Assembly: GCA_017887885.1 (NCBI GenBank) | Contig: JAGHHB010000024.1 | Span: 1 to 34,764 of the forward strand | DNA length: 34,764 bases | Reading direction: 5' to 3' | DNA from: Bacilli bacterium | GTDB lineage: Bacteria; Bacillota_I; Bacilli_A; RF39; UBA660 | Part shown: in pieces, positions 18,880 to 27,406 of the stretch | How the letters are laid out: each line of letters starts with the position of its first letter | How positions within the stretch are numbered: the stretch's first letter is position 1 | The notes under the pieces: model-generated | Databases searched by the model: none | What the model saw: only the letters and a program-made list of their open reading frames with translations | Told to the model about the DNA's origin: nothing | Translations under genes and position numbers: made by a program

Positions 18880-21591
18880 ATGTATAAAAATAAAAAAATA
18901 TTTATATTAGGAATGGCGCGAAGTGGTTATGAAGTAGCGAAGTTATTATCCAAAGATAATAATATTTTTATAACTGATATGAAACCTCAAGATGAAGAGA
19001 GAGTTCAAAGTCTAGAAGAATTAGGTGTGATTTTTTCTATAAGTGCTAGACCAGAAGAGTTATTAGATGAAAGTTATGATTTACTTGTTAAGAATCCTGG
19101 TATTAAGTATAACCATCCTTGCGTATTAAAAGCTAAAGAGTTTAATATTCCTGTTCTTAATGAGATTGAAGTTGCTTATCACTATTTAGATAAAAGTGTT
19201 AATATTATAGGAATTACAGGATCTAATGGTAAAACAACAACGACGACGATTATATATGAAATTATGAAAAGAGCTTTTGGTGGTAAGGTTTTTCTAGGTG
19301 GCAATATTGGTATACCATTATCTCATTTAGTAAAGGAGATTAAAGAAAATGATTATCTAATTATGGAAATATCAGATCATCAGCTATGTGATATGTATGA
19401 CTTTAAGACTAACGTTTCAGTAATGACTAATATTTATGATTGTCATGCAGATTTTCATGATGGTCATGAACGATATAAAATGATGAAGAAAAAAATTTTT
19501 ATGCATCATACGGATGAGGATATTGCTATTATAAATAGAGATAATAAGGAAGAATTAGATTTAACTTGGGATATTGGAAGTACAAAAGATTATTTTTCTT
19601 TAAATAGTGAAGCTAAATGTTATTATAAAGATGGTTTTATTTATTATGATGGTAAACAATTTATTGATACACAAAAAATTAAATTAAAAGGTAAACATAA
19701 CTATGAAAATATTATGTGTGCTATTTTAGCTACAAAAGTGTATGGAGTTAGTGATGAGATTATTAAGGATGTTATTGCTAATTTTAATGGTGTAGAACAT
19801 AGATTGGAATTTGTAGGAGATATTGGTGGAAGGAGAGTTTATAACGATTCTAAAAGTACCAATATTGAATCGACTAAAATGGCTCTTTCTTCTTTTAATG
19901 AATCGCTTATTTTGATTATGGGGGGGTTAGATAGAGGATACGCTTTTGATGAATTATATGATTATTTAAAATATACTAAATTAATTATAAGTTATGGTCA
20001 AACAAAAGATAAAATTAATGATTTTTGCAAAAAAAATAATATTCAGTGTATGGTAGTCGATACTTTAGAAGAAGCTACGCATCTTGCTTATGATAATTCT
20101 ATAGTAGGAGATATTATACTTTTAAGTCCTGCATGTGCTTCTTGGGATCAGTTTCCAGACTTTGAAGTAAGAGGAAAAGTTTTTAAAGATTTAATGTTAA
20201 GATATAATAAAAAAATGCTAGGTAATTATAAGAAAATTTTTATGATGGGAATTGGTGGTATAAGTATGAGTGGTATTGCCGAAATCCTTGTCAATATGGG
20301 ATACTCTGTATGTGGCAGTGACCAAGTATCTTCTGATATTACTAAGAAATTGGAACATAATGGTATTCAGGTTTTTGTTCCTCAAAGAAAAGAAAATATT
20401 ACTGATGATATTGATTTTATTGTTTATACAGCCGCCATAAAAGAAGATAATGAAGAAATGATTGCCGCTAAAACGAAAAATATTCCTATGATGGAAAGAG
20501 GTAAATTTTTAGGGGAGATAACTAAACTATTTTCTAATACTATTGGTGTAGCGGGTACTCATGGTAAGACTAGTACGACTTCAATGTTTGCTTGTATATT
20601 TTTAGAAAGTGATTATGATCCTACTATACAAGTTGGTAGTATTTTAAAGAATATTAATGGTAATTATAAAGTGGGTAATAGTGATACTTTTATTATTGAA
20701 GCTTGTGAATATGCGGATAGTTTTTTAGCTTTTAAACAAAGATCAGCCATTGTACTTAATATTGACAACGATCATCTAGATTATTTTAAAAATTTAGATA
20801 ATATAAAGAAATCATTCAAAGAATACGTTAGTCATCTTCCTAGTGATGGATATTTGGTTATTAATGCTGATGATGACAATTCTTGTGATTTGGTTAATTA
20901 TACAAAAGCAAGAGTTATTAAATACGGTATCTTAAAAGATGCCAACTATATGGCAGATAATATTATTTATGATGAAGATGGTTGCGCTAGTTTTACAGTT
21001 GTTAAAAACAAGAAAAAAGTGGGAGATATAAAATTATTTGTTCCTGGCCTACATAATGTTTCTAATGCGTTAGCTGCAATAGCTATGGCAGATGCATATG
21101 GCATTAAGTTTGAGACGATTGTGAAGGGCTTAAAAAACTATAAAGGTGCAAAACGGAGATTAGAATATAAAGGATTGTTTAGGGGTGCTAAAGTATTTGA
21201 TGATTATGCACATCATCCTACAGAAATAGAGGCAACATGTAGGGCTATTCAGACTAGAAAATATAATAAATCTTGGGTTATATTTGAGCCACATACTTAT
21301 TCAAGAGTTTATAAACATAAGAATGATTTTGCTCAATCTTTATGTAATTTTGATTATATTATTGTTACTGATATTTATGCGGCTCGTGAAGTGAATAACT
21401 ATAATGTTACTGAAGAAGATATTATAAAAGAATTGAAAAAATATGGAAAAGAGGCTTTTCATCTTAGTAGTTTTGATGATATTAAGTTATATTTAGCAGC
21501 ATATGTGAAAAAGGACGATTTGATATTGACATTAGGAGCGGGTAATGTGACTAAACTTGCTGATTTACTTGTTTTAAATGAAGAAAAATAA
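18880..21591 (+). CDS. murD-murC: MurD-MurC fusion: UDP-MurNAc-L-Ala--D-Glu ligase (residues about 1-445) fused to UDP-MurNAc--L-Ala ligase (about 446-903)
   Basis: MurD: GMARSGYEVAKLL, GITGSNGKTTTTT, DSKSTNIEST, GGLDRGYAFDEL, LLSPACASWDQFPDFEVRGKVFKDL. MurC: GIGGISMSGIAEIL, GSDQ, GVAGTHGKTSTTSMFA, DNDHLDYF, GAKRRLEYKG, DDYAHHPTEIEAT. Confidence 0.9.
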   Translation: MYKNKKIFILGMARSGYEVAKLLSKDNNIFITDMKPQDEERVQSLEELGVIFSISARPEELLDESYDLLVKNPGIKYNHPCVLKAKEFNIPVLNEIEVAYHYLDKSVNIIGITGSNGKTTTTTIIYEIMKRAFGGKVFLGGNIGIPLSHLVKEIKENDYLIMEISDHQLCDMYDFKTNVSVMTNIYDCHADFHDGHERYKMMKKKIFMHHTDEDIAIINRDNKEELDLTWDIGSTKDYFSLNSEAKCYYKDGFIYYDGKQFIDTQKIKLKGKHNYENIMCAILATKVYGVSDEIIKDVIANFNGVEHRLEFVGDIGGRRVYNDSKSTNIESTKMALSSFNESLILIMGGLDRGYAFDELYDYLKYTKLIISYGQTKDKINDFCKKNNIQCMVVDTLEEATHLAYDNSIVGDIILLSPACASWDQFPDFEVRGKVFKDLMLRYNKKMLGNYKKIFMMGIGGISMSGIAEILVNMGYSVCGSDQVSSDITKKLEHNGIQVFVPQRKENITDDIDFIVYTAAIKEDNEEMIAAKTKNIPMMERGKFLGEITKLFSNTIGVAGTHGKTSTTSMFACIFLESDYDPTIQVGSILKNINGNYKVGNSDTFIIEACEYADSFLAFKQRSAIVLNIDNDHLDYFKNLDNIKKSFKEYVSHLPSDGYLVINADDDNSCDLVNYTKARVIKYGILKDANYMADNIIYDEDGCASFTVVKNKKKVGDIKLFVPGLHNVSNALAAIAMADAYGIKFETIVKGLKNYKGAKRRLEYKGLFRGAKVFDDYAHHPTEIEATCRAIQTRKYNKSWVIFEPHTYSRVYKHKNDFAQSLCNFDYIIVTDIYAAREVNNYNVTEEDIIKELKKYGKEAFHLSSFDDIKLYLAAYVKKDDLILTLGAGNVTKLADLLVLNEEK

Positions 21592-21616
21592 GAATATAAT
21601 TACATTCTTATTTTTC
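21589..21616. terminator. Bidirectional terminator between murD-murC and the minus-strand DUF5661 gene
   Basis: taagaat-ataattac-attctta + ttttt. Confidence 0.6.
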
Positions 21617-21874
21617 TTTTAATTTCATTTTGAGGAATTCTTCAAAAGTTAGAAGGCCATAGTCTTTATTATAATAGTTCGGAAATTCGTTTAAGTGGCT
21701 TAAGGCTATTTTAGTGGTAGTTATTAAATCGTCATCTGTGACGTTTGTTTGGGAATTTATTAATCCATGTTCTAATTCGATATTCATTCCAGTTAAAAGC
21801 TCTTCGGGCGTAAATTTATCAAATTTAATATTTAATTTATTTGCTGCGTAGATGGCATCATTTATATTAAACAT
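21608..21874 (-). CDS. DUF5661-like small protein
   Basis: FTPEELLTGMNIELEHGLINSQTNVTDDDLITTTKIALSHLNEFPNYYNKDYGLL resembles DUF5661 (EL..GM.vE.EHG...NVT.DD...T.KIA..HL.E.pdYY). Confidence 0.7.
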   Translation of the reverse strand: MFNINDAIYAANKLNIKFDKFTPEELLTGMNIELEHGLINSQTNVTDDDLITTTKIALSHLNEFPNYYNKDYGLLTFEEFLKMKLKEK

Positions 21875-21978
21875 ATTATCACCACTTTAGTGTATGCTTT
21901 TTTGTTAATATGATGATACTAGACATATATTTTAATACTTGTTATAATGATATTTGAAAGGAATGAAAAAATACTTAT

Positions 21979-22680
21979 ATGATTAAAGAGATTATAGATA
22001 TTGATGATGATTATTTAATAAAAATAGAGGATGAAATAAAAAAGGGTGTTAGTTTGAATACCGAAGAAGTCAATTATTTTTTGCAATGTCTTATGTATCT
22101 TGTTAGAATGAAAATATTTTCTAATGACTGTTATTTTGAATTTAAATGTGATTTGGCTCAAAGCATTATCTGTCATTATCTGAATGATTTAAATGTGACT
22201 AATTATCCAAATATGACGATAAATGCTATTGGTACTTATATAACGGGTCATAGTTTTGTTGTTGCTACTTTTTTGGTAGATGGAAGAACGGTTAATTATT
22301 TGTTAGATCCTACGTATATTCAATTTTTTAGAAAAGAAAATATATCGGATGATAAGTATATCGTTTTTAATGGTGTTGTAATTAGAACACCAGATCCGGG
22401 ATATTTTATTAAAAATGAAGATAAAGCAATTATTGACGAACTTAATTATAATGGCTTTGGTGTACTTACTAATGATTTGGCTAGAGCATACGGTAACAGT
22501 TTTTATAATACAAAGACGATGGTTCATGATAAAATGTTTCAAGAAATTGGTGGCGATATCTATATTAATGCCTTTCTAAAGGGGAGGGAAAATCTTAGCA
22601 AAAGTAGAGATGAGCTTATGTCTAGTGGAATGTATATATTTTTAGAAGATTATAAAAAGAAGAGATATAGGAACCATTAA
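21979..22680 (+). CDS. Hypothetical protein with possible transglutaminase/cysteine-protease-like C-H-D pattern
   Basis: Intact 233-aa ORF; SIICHYLND ... TGHSFVVATFLVDGRTVNYLLDPTYIQFF. Confidence 0.55.
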   Translation: MIKEIIDIDDDYLIKIEDEIKKGVSLNTEEVNYFLQCLMYLVRMKIFSNDCYFEFKCDLAQSIICHYLNDLNVTNYPNMTINAIGTYITGHSFVVATFLVDGRTVNYLLDPTYIQFFRKENISDDKYIVFNGVVIRTPDPGYFIKNEDKAIIDELNYNGFGVLTNDLARAYGNSFYNTKTMVHDKMFQEIGGDIYINAFLKGRENLSKSRDELMSSGMYIFLEDYKKKRYRNH

Positions 22681-22728
22681 GCGTGAATATTAATTTTAAT
22701 TTTTAGTTGTAAAGAATGTTTGGTATGA

Positions 22729-22779
22729 TTGACTTTTGTAGTTATTTAATGTTATACTTTAAGTGTAGTAATCATTACT
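22729..22779 (+). promoter_or_regulatory. Rubrerythrin promoter with overlapping 6-1-6 inverted repeat (candidate Fur/PerR-family operator)
   Basis: TTGACT - 18 bp - TATACT followed by AGTAAT-C-ATTACT (22767-22779). Confidence 0.45.
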
Positions 22780-22869
22780 GGTTATTTATAATTTTATAAA
22801 AAATTTAAGGTGATTTAGTAGTAGATTATGGAATAAAATAAAAATATTTTAGAAAGGAGAAAATTGATT

Positions 22870-23409
22870 ATGGAACTAAAGGGAAGTAAAACTGAACAGA
22901 ATTTGATGACTGCTTTTGCAGGAGAATCACAAGCTAGAAACAAATATACTTATTTTGCTTCAAAAGCTAAAAAAGATGGTTATGAACAAATTGCTGCGAT
23001 ATTTGAAGAAACTGCTAATAATGAGAAAGAACATGCTAAAATGTGGTTTAAAGAGCTTAATGGTGGTGATATTCCTAGTACTGCTGAAAACTTACTAGCT
23101 GCTGCCGAAGGCGAAAATTATGAATGGACTGATATGTACAAAGAATTTGCTGAAACAGCTAGAGAAGAAGGATTTACTAGAATTGCATATTTGTTCGAAG
23201 AAGTTGCTAAAATTGAAAAAGAGCATGAAGAAAGATATAGAAAGCTTCTTGCTAATGTTGAAGAAGGTTTAGTATTTAGTAGAGATGGAGATAAAATTTG
23301 GCAATGCAGAAATTGCGGACACATTGTAATTGGTAAAGAAGCTCCTAAAGTTTGTCCAGTATGTAATCATCCACAGGCTTATTTTGAAATTAAAAAAGAA
23401 AATTATTAA
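22870..23409 (+). CDS. Rubrerythrin
   Basis: [34 protein letters not shown]-terminal rubredoxin-like [31 protein letters not shown]. Confidence 0.96.
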   Translation: MELKGSKTEQNLMTAFAGESQARNKYTYFASKAKKDGYEQIAAIFEETANNEKEHAKMWFKELNGGDIPSTAENLLAAAEGENYEWTDMYKEFAETAREEGFTRIAYLFEEVAKIEKEHEERYRKLLANVEEGLVFSRDGDKIWQCRNCGHIVIGKEAPKVCPVCNHPQAYFEIKKENY

Positions 23410-23415
23410 TTAAGT

Positions 23416-23479
23416 AAAAAAAGACTATTAAATAAGATAGGTTTAACGTTTTATTGTCTTATTTGGGTCTTTTTTTTTA
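23416..23479 (+). terminator. Terminator after rubrerythrin
   Basis: aaaaagac...aaataagat...attgtcttatttgggtcttttttttt. Confidence 0.6.
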
Positions 23480-23513
23480 TGTTGATATAGTGTATAATAC
23501 TATTGGTGGTTTT

Positions 23514-24335
23514 GTGGATAGATATAAAGAGATAGAGCGTAGTATTATTAAAAAGTATAGGAAAAAAATATGGAGTAAATTTATTCGAGCAGTACAAACG
23601 TATAATTTAATAGAAGAGAATGATAGAATAATGGTTTGTATATCTGGTGGAAAAGATTCTTTTTTACTTGCTAAATGTATAGAGGAATTAATGAGGCATG
23701 GTAAATTTTATTTTGAGGCTAAATATGTAGTTATGGATCCAGGATATAGCGATAAACATAGGCAAAATATTGTGGAAATGGCTAAAATTTTAAATTTAAA
23801 TATAGAGTTATTTACGTCAGATATATTTAGAAGCGTAGATAATATGCAGGTAGATAGTCCTTGTTATATGTGTGCAAGAATGCGAAGAGGAGCACTTTAT
23901 AATAAAGCAAAAGAATTAGGATGTAATAAAATAGCTTTAGGACATCACTTTAATGATGTAATTGAAACAACTTTACTTAATATCTTTTATGGTTCCGAAG
24001 TTAAAACGATGCTTCCTAAACTGCATAGTGATAATTTTCCAGGCCTAGAGCTCATTAGACCTCTATATTTGGTTTGCGAAGAAGATATTATTGCGTGGAT
24101 GCAAAGTAATAATTTAAAATTTATTAATTGTGCTTGCAAATTTACAGAAGATATAAATAAGAATAGTGGCAAACGTGAAGAAGTAAAAATGCTTATAAAA
24201 AATATGAAAAAAATTAATCCTAATGTTGATGTAAATATATTTAAAGCTCTAGATAATATTAATTTAGAGGCTGTTATCGGTTACAAGAAGGGAAAGATTA
24301 AATATAGTTTTTTAGATGACTATGATAAAAAATAG
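23514..24335 (+). CDS. TtcA/TilS-like PP-loop ATPase (tRNA-thiolation family), GTG start likely
   Basis: PP-loop ISGGKDSFLLAKC; CYMCARMRRGALYNKAKELGCNKIALGHHFNDVIETTLLNIFYG; late Cys FINCACKFTED. Confidence 0.8.
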   Translation: MDRYKEIERSIIKKYRKKIWSKFIRAVQTYNLIEENDRIMVCISGGKDSFLLAKCIEELMRHGKFYFEAKYVVMDPGYSDKHRQNIVEMAKILNLNIELFTSDIFRSVDNMQVDSPCYMCARMRRGALYNKAKELGCNKIALGHHFNDVIETTLLNIFYGSEVKTMLPKLHSDNFPGLELIRPLYLVCEEDIIAWMQSNNLKFINCACKFTEDINKNSGKREEVKMLIKNMKKINPNVDVNIFKALDNINLEAVIGYKKGKIKYSFLDDYDKK

Positions 24336-24378
24336 ATTTATATAGTTTAAGGACAAGGAAGCAGTTGGGTAGTGTAGT

Positions 24379-25920
24379 ATGATGAGTGATTTAAAAAAAG
24401 AAAGTCGAAAGACTTTAAAAAAAAGTTATTGGAAATTAGTAGCTATTTGTTTTATTGTTACGCTCGTTAGCGGCGGAACAATAATTAATATTTTTCATGG
24501 AGTAGATAATAATTTTTTTAGGAGCAATTATGATATTGCCAATGATTTTATGGTTTCTAGTGCTCTTCAAAATAGTGTTAGTAAATATTTAAATAAAGCT
24601 ACAAAAGGTGTTCTTGCCACCTTTGCTAATAATATAAATAAATCGGGGTCTTTTTTATTTGGAATTTTAAATGCTTTTAATCAAATGGTGTTTAAAAATA
24701 AATTAGGCCCTAGTATAGTCATATTGATTGGGGTCCTTTTTAGTTTTTTATATTGGTATTTAGTTAGTAACGTGATCAAAGTAGGAAAGGCACGATTTCT
24801 TTTAGAAAATAGAAGATATAAGCAAACTAAAATGCAAAGATTATTATTTGCTTATCGAGATAAAAAATTTAAAAATGTAGCGGTCACAATGTTTAAAAAG
24901 AAATTATATACTTTCTTTTGGTCTTTTACAGTTATTGGTGGCTTTATTAAACATTATTCATACTTTTTTGTTCCTTATATTTTAGCAGAAAATCCTCTTT
25001 TAGAATCTTCTAAAGTTTTAAAATTGTCAGGTAAAATGGCAAGAGGGTATAAATGGCAAATGTTTTTACTCGATCTTTCTTTTATTGGATATTATATAGT
25101 GGGTATCTTAAGTTTAAATATTTTTAATTTATTATTTACTAATCCTTATCGAGAAGTTGCGTATACTGAATTTTATATGAAGAGAAGAAATAAATATATT
25201 AGTGCAAAAGAAAGTGATTATAACTTTTTAATACTCGAATATTTAAATGTCGATTGCTGTGAAGATGAGTATCCAAACGCTAAAACAAATGATAAAAAGA
25301 TTAAGTCTAAAAAGATAACGTATACTTTTTGGGATATAGTTCTACTTTTCTTTGCTTTTTCTATAATTGGATATGTATGGGAGGTTTTACTGCATTTGTT
25401 TTCAGATGGTACTTTTGTTAATAGAGGAACTTTGTATGGACCTTGGCTTACAATTTATGGTTTTGGTGGTATTAGTACATTTCTGTTCTTCTATAAATAT
25501 AGAGATAATCCGGTGAAAGTTTTCTTTTTATCAATGCTATTGTGTGGTGTAATTGAATATTTCAGCTCTTGGTATATGGAAGTGTTATATAAAACAAGAT
25601 GGTGGGATTATACAGGATATTTTTTGAATATTAATGGTCGAATCTGTTTAGAGGGATTATTAATTTTTGGTTTTGGATGTTGTGTTAGTATTTATTTTTT
25701 AACCCCTTTTCTAATTAAAATTTTTCACGATATGAATAAAAAAATTCTTCTTTTGATAACAATAATATTAATAGTATCATTTACTATTGATCTTGCTTTT
25801 TATTTAATAAAACCTAATCAAGGTGAAGGGATATCTCTTCCCAATAATAATGGTAAATACTTCAGTGTAAATGATTGTTTTGCAACTTATATTATACAAA
25901 AAGATACTAAAAATAGGTAG
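24379..25920 (+). CDS. Membrane protein: DUF975-like N-terminal half + CmpB/'putative ABC-transporter type IV' C-terminal half
   Basis: N-term KKSYWKLVAICFIVTLVSGG... and KKLYTFFWSFTVIGGFIKHYSYFFVPYILAENP; C-term GYVWEVLLHLFSDGTFVNRGTLYGPWLTIYGFGG...EYFSSWYMEVLYKTRWWDYTGYFLNINGRICLEGLL. Confidence 0.8.
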   Translation: MMSDLKKESRKTLKKSYWKLVAICFIVTLVSGGTIINIFHGVDNNFFRSNYDIANDFMVSSALQNSVSKYLNKATKGVLATFANNINKSGSFLFGILNAFNQMVFKNKLGPSIVILIGVLFSFLYWYLVSNVIKVGKARFLLENRRYKQTKMQRLLFAYRDKKFKNVAVTMFKKKLYTFFWSFTVIGGFIKHYSYFFVPYILAENPLLESSKVLKLSGKMARGYKWQMFLLDLSFIGYYIVGILSLNIFNLLFTNPYREVAYTEFYMKRRNKYISAKESDYNFLILEYLNVDCCEDEYPNAKTNDKKIKSKKITYTFWDIVLLFFAFSIIGYVWEVLLHLFSDGTFVNRGTLYGPWLTIYGFGGISTFLFFYKYRDNPVKVFFLSMLLCGVIEYFSSWYMEVLYKTRWWDYTGYFLNINGRICLEGLLIFGFGCCVSIYFLTPFLIKIFHDMNKKILLLITIILIVSFTIDLAFYLIKPNQGEGISLPNNNGKYFSVNDCFATYIIQKDTKNR

Positions 25921-25965
25921 TGCTACTAATAATAAATGTAATATAATTCTGGTGGAGGTGAGAAA

Positions 25966-27318
25966 ATGAGGTTTTGCGATAAGCTACCTAAACTTAGAAA
26001 GGAAAATAATTTATCACAGGAGCAACTTGCTGATCGACTCGGGGTCTCAAGACAGGCTGTTAGTAAATGGGAATTAGGCCATTCTTATCCTGACATGGAT
26101 AAGATGATTCAAATGTGTAATATTTTAAATTGTACATTAGATGATTTGATGGATGACGGAACAATTGGAAATAGTAGTAATAATAAATTTAATATCAATA
26201 ATTATTTTCAAGATATTTTGAAATTTATTACAAGAACTTATAATATGTTTTGTAGTATGAAATGGAAGGAAAAATTAAAATGTTTGACCGAACTTATTTT
26301 CATATTCTTCTTATTATTATTTTTTGGTGCTATGATAAGAATAGTTATTGATGACTTCTTATTTGATTTGTTACTTAAAATACCAACAGTTGGTGAATTA
26401 TTTAAATCATTACTAGATAGTATTTTTACTGTCATACTGGTTATTATTGGCTTAATTATCTTTTTACATTTATTCAAAATAAGATATTTAGATTATTATA
26501 TTACAGTAGAAGATTCTACCATTAAGGATAAAATAATTGAAACTCCCATTGATAAGGATGATGGGATAAAATATGTGGAAAAGGCCAAAGAAAAAATAAT
26601 TATACGAGATCCGAAACATTCTAATTTTAGTTTTTTAAATTTCTTTTTAAAAATTATAGTTTTAGCAATGAAATGTTTTAGTTTCTTTATAGGACTATTT
26701 ACCATTTTAGTATTTATCTTTCTAGCTATATTATTATCGATGAGTGTTTATAATTACTTGCATGGGGTTATATTTATCTATTGTTCAATAGCCTTTTTAG
26801 GCGGTCTTGCTTTTTGTTATTGTCTTATTGAAATTTTGTATAATTTTATTTGTTCTAGAAAACAAAATTTTAGGAGAATATTCATTATTTTTATTATCAG
26901 TTTGCTTTTAGTTGGTTTTGGAAGTGGTTTAGTAGTTAGCACTTATTTGTCTTTTGATTATGTGGGACAATTACCGGAAAGTGATTATGTTGTCGATAAA
27001 GAAACATTAGTTATTAAGGATGATTTTAGAATAATAAGTTATGGTAATAATATAACATATGTTATAGATAATACAGTTAATGATGTTAATCTTTCTATTA
27101 AACATTTAAAGAATATTGATTATTATATTCATCATGACGATGATAATAACTATTTTATTTATGAAGACTTTAATATGTTTAATGCTTATAAAACATTAAT
27201 AAATAGTTTAAAAAATAGTCAGAGTTATGATTATGGTAAAATTAGTTTTATGGAAATTGTTGTTACTGTTAATGAAAATACTTACAATAGGCTTATAAAA
27301 TATGATTATATTAGTTAG
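25966..27318 (+). CDS. XRE-family HTH regulator with multi-TM region and C-terminal (probably extracytoplasmic) domain
   Basis: LRKENNLSQEQLADRLGVSRQAVSKWELGHSYPDMDKM HTH; hydrophobic segments after about residue 100; C-terminal about 110 aa hydrophilic. Confidence 0.85.
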   Translation: MRFCDKLPKLRKENNLSQEQLADRLGVSRQAVSKWELGHSYPDMDKMIQMCNILNCTLDDLMDDGTIGNSSNNKFNINNYFQDILKFITRTYNMFCSMKWKEKLKCLTELIFIFFLLLFFGAMIRIVIDDFLFDLLLKIPTVGELFKSLLDSIFTVILVIIGLIIFLHLFKIRYLDYYITVEDSTIKDKIIETPIDKDDGIKYVEKAKEKIIIRDPKHSNFSFLNFFLKIIVLAMKCFSFFIGLFTILVFIFLAILLSMSVYNYLHGVIFIYCSIAFLGGLAFCYCLIEILYNFICSRKQNFRRIFIIFIISLLLVGFGSGLVVSTYLSFDYVGQLPESDYVVDKETLVIKDDFRIISYGNNITYVIDNTVNDVNLSIKHLKNIDYYIHHDDDNNYFIYEDFNMFNAYKTLINSLKNSQSYDYGKISFMEIVVTVNENTYNRLIKYDYIS

Positions 27319-27406
27319 ATATAACAGTATATTATTGAAAAATTTTTTATAATGTAGTATCATTTAATTGTACTATTTGTTATAGAACAGATATCGAGGT
27401 GAAATA

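Noticed and set aside
22303-22542. Minus-strand ORF within the 233-aa gene
   Set aside because: Antisense, no RBS or recognisable motif
22916-23324. ORFs on both strands within rubrerythrin
   Set aside because: Shadow ORFs of a clear rubrerythrin
26238-26705. Minus-strand ORFs in the membrane XRE gene
   Set aside because: Lysine/isoleucine-rich antisense of TM segments
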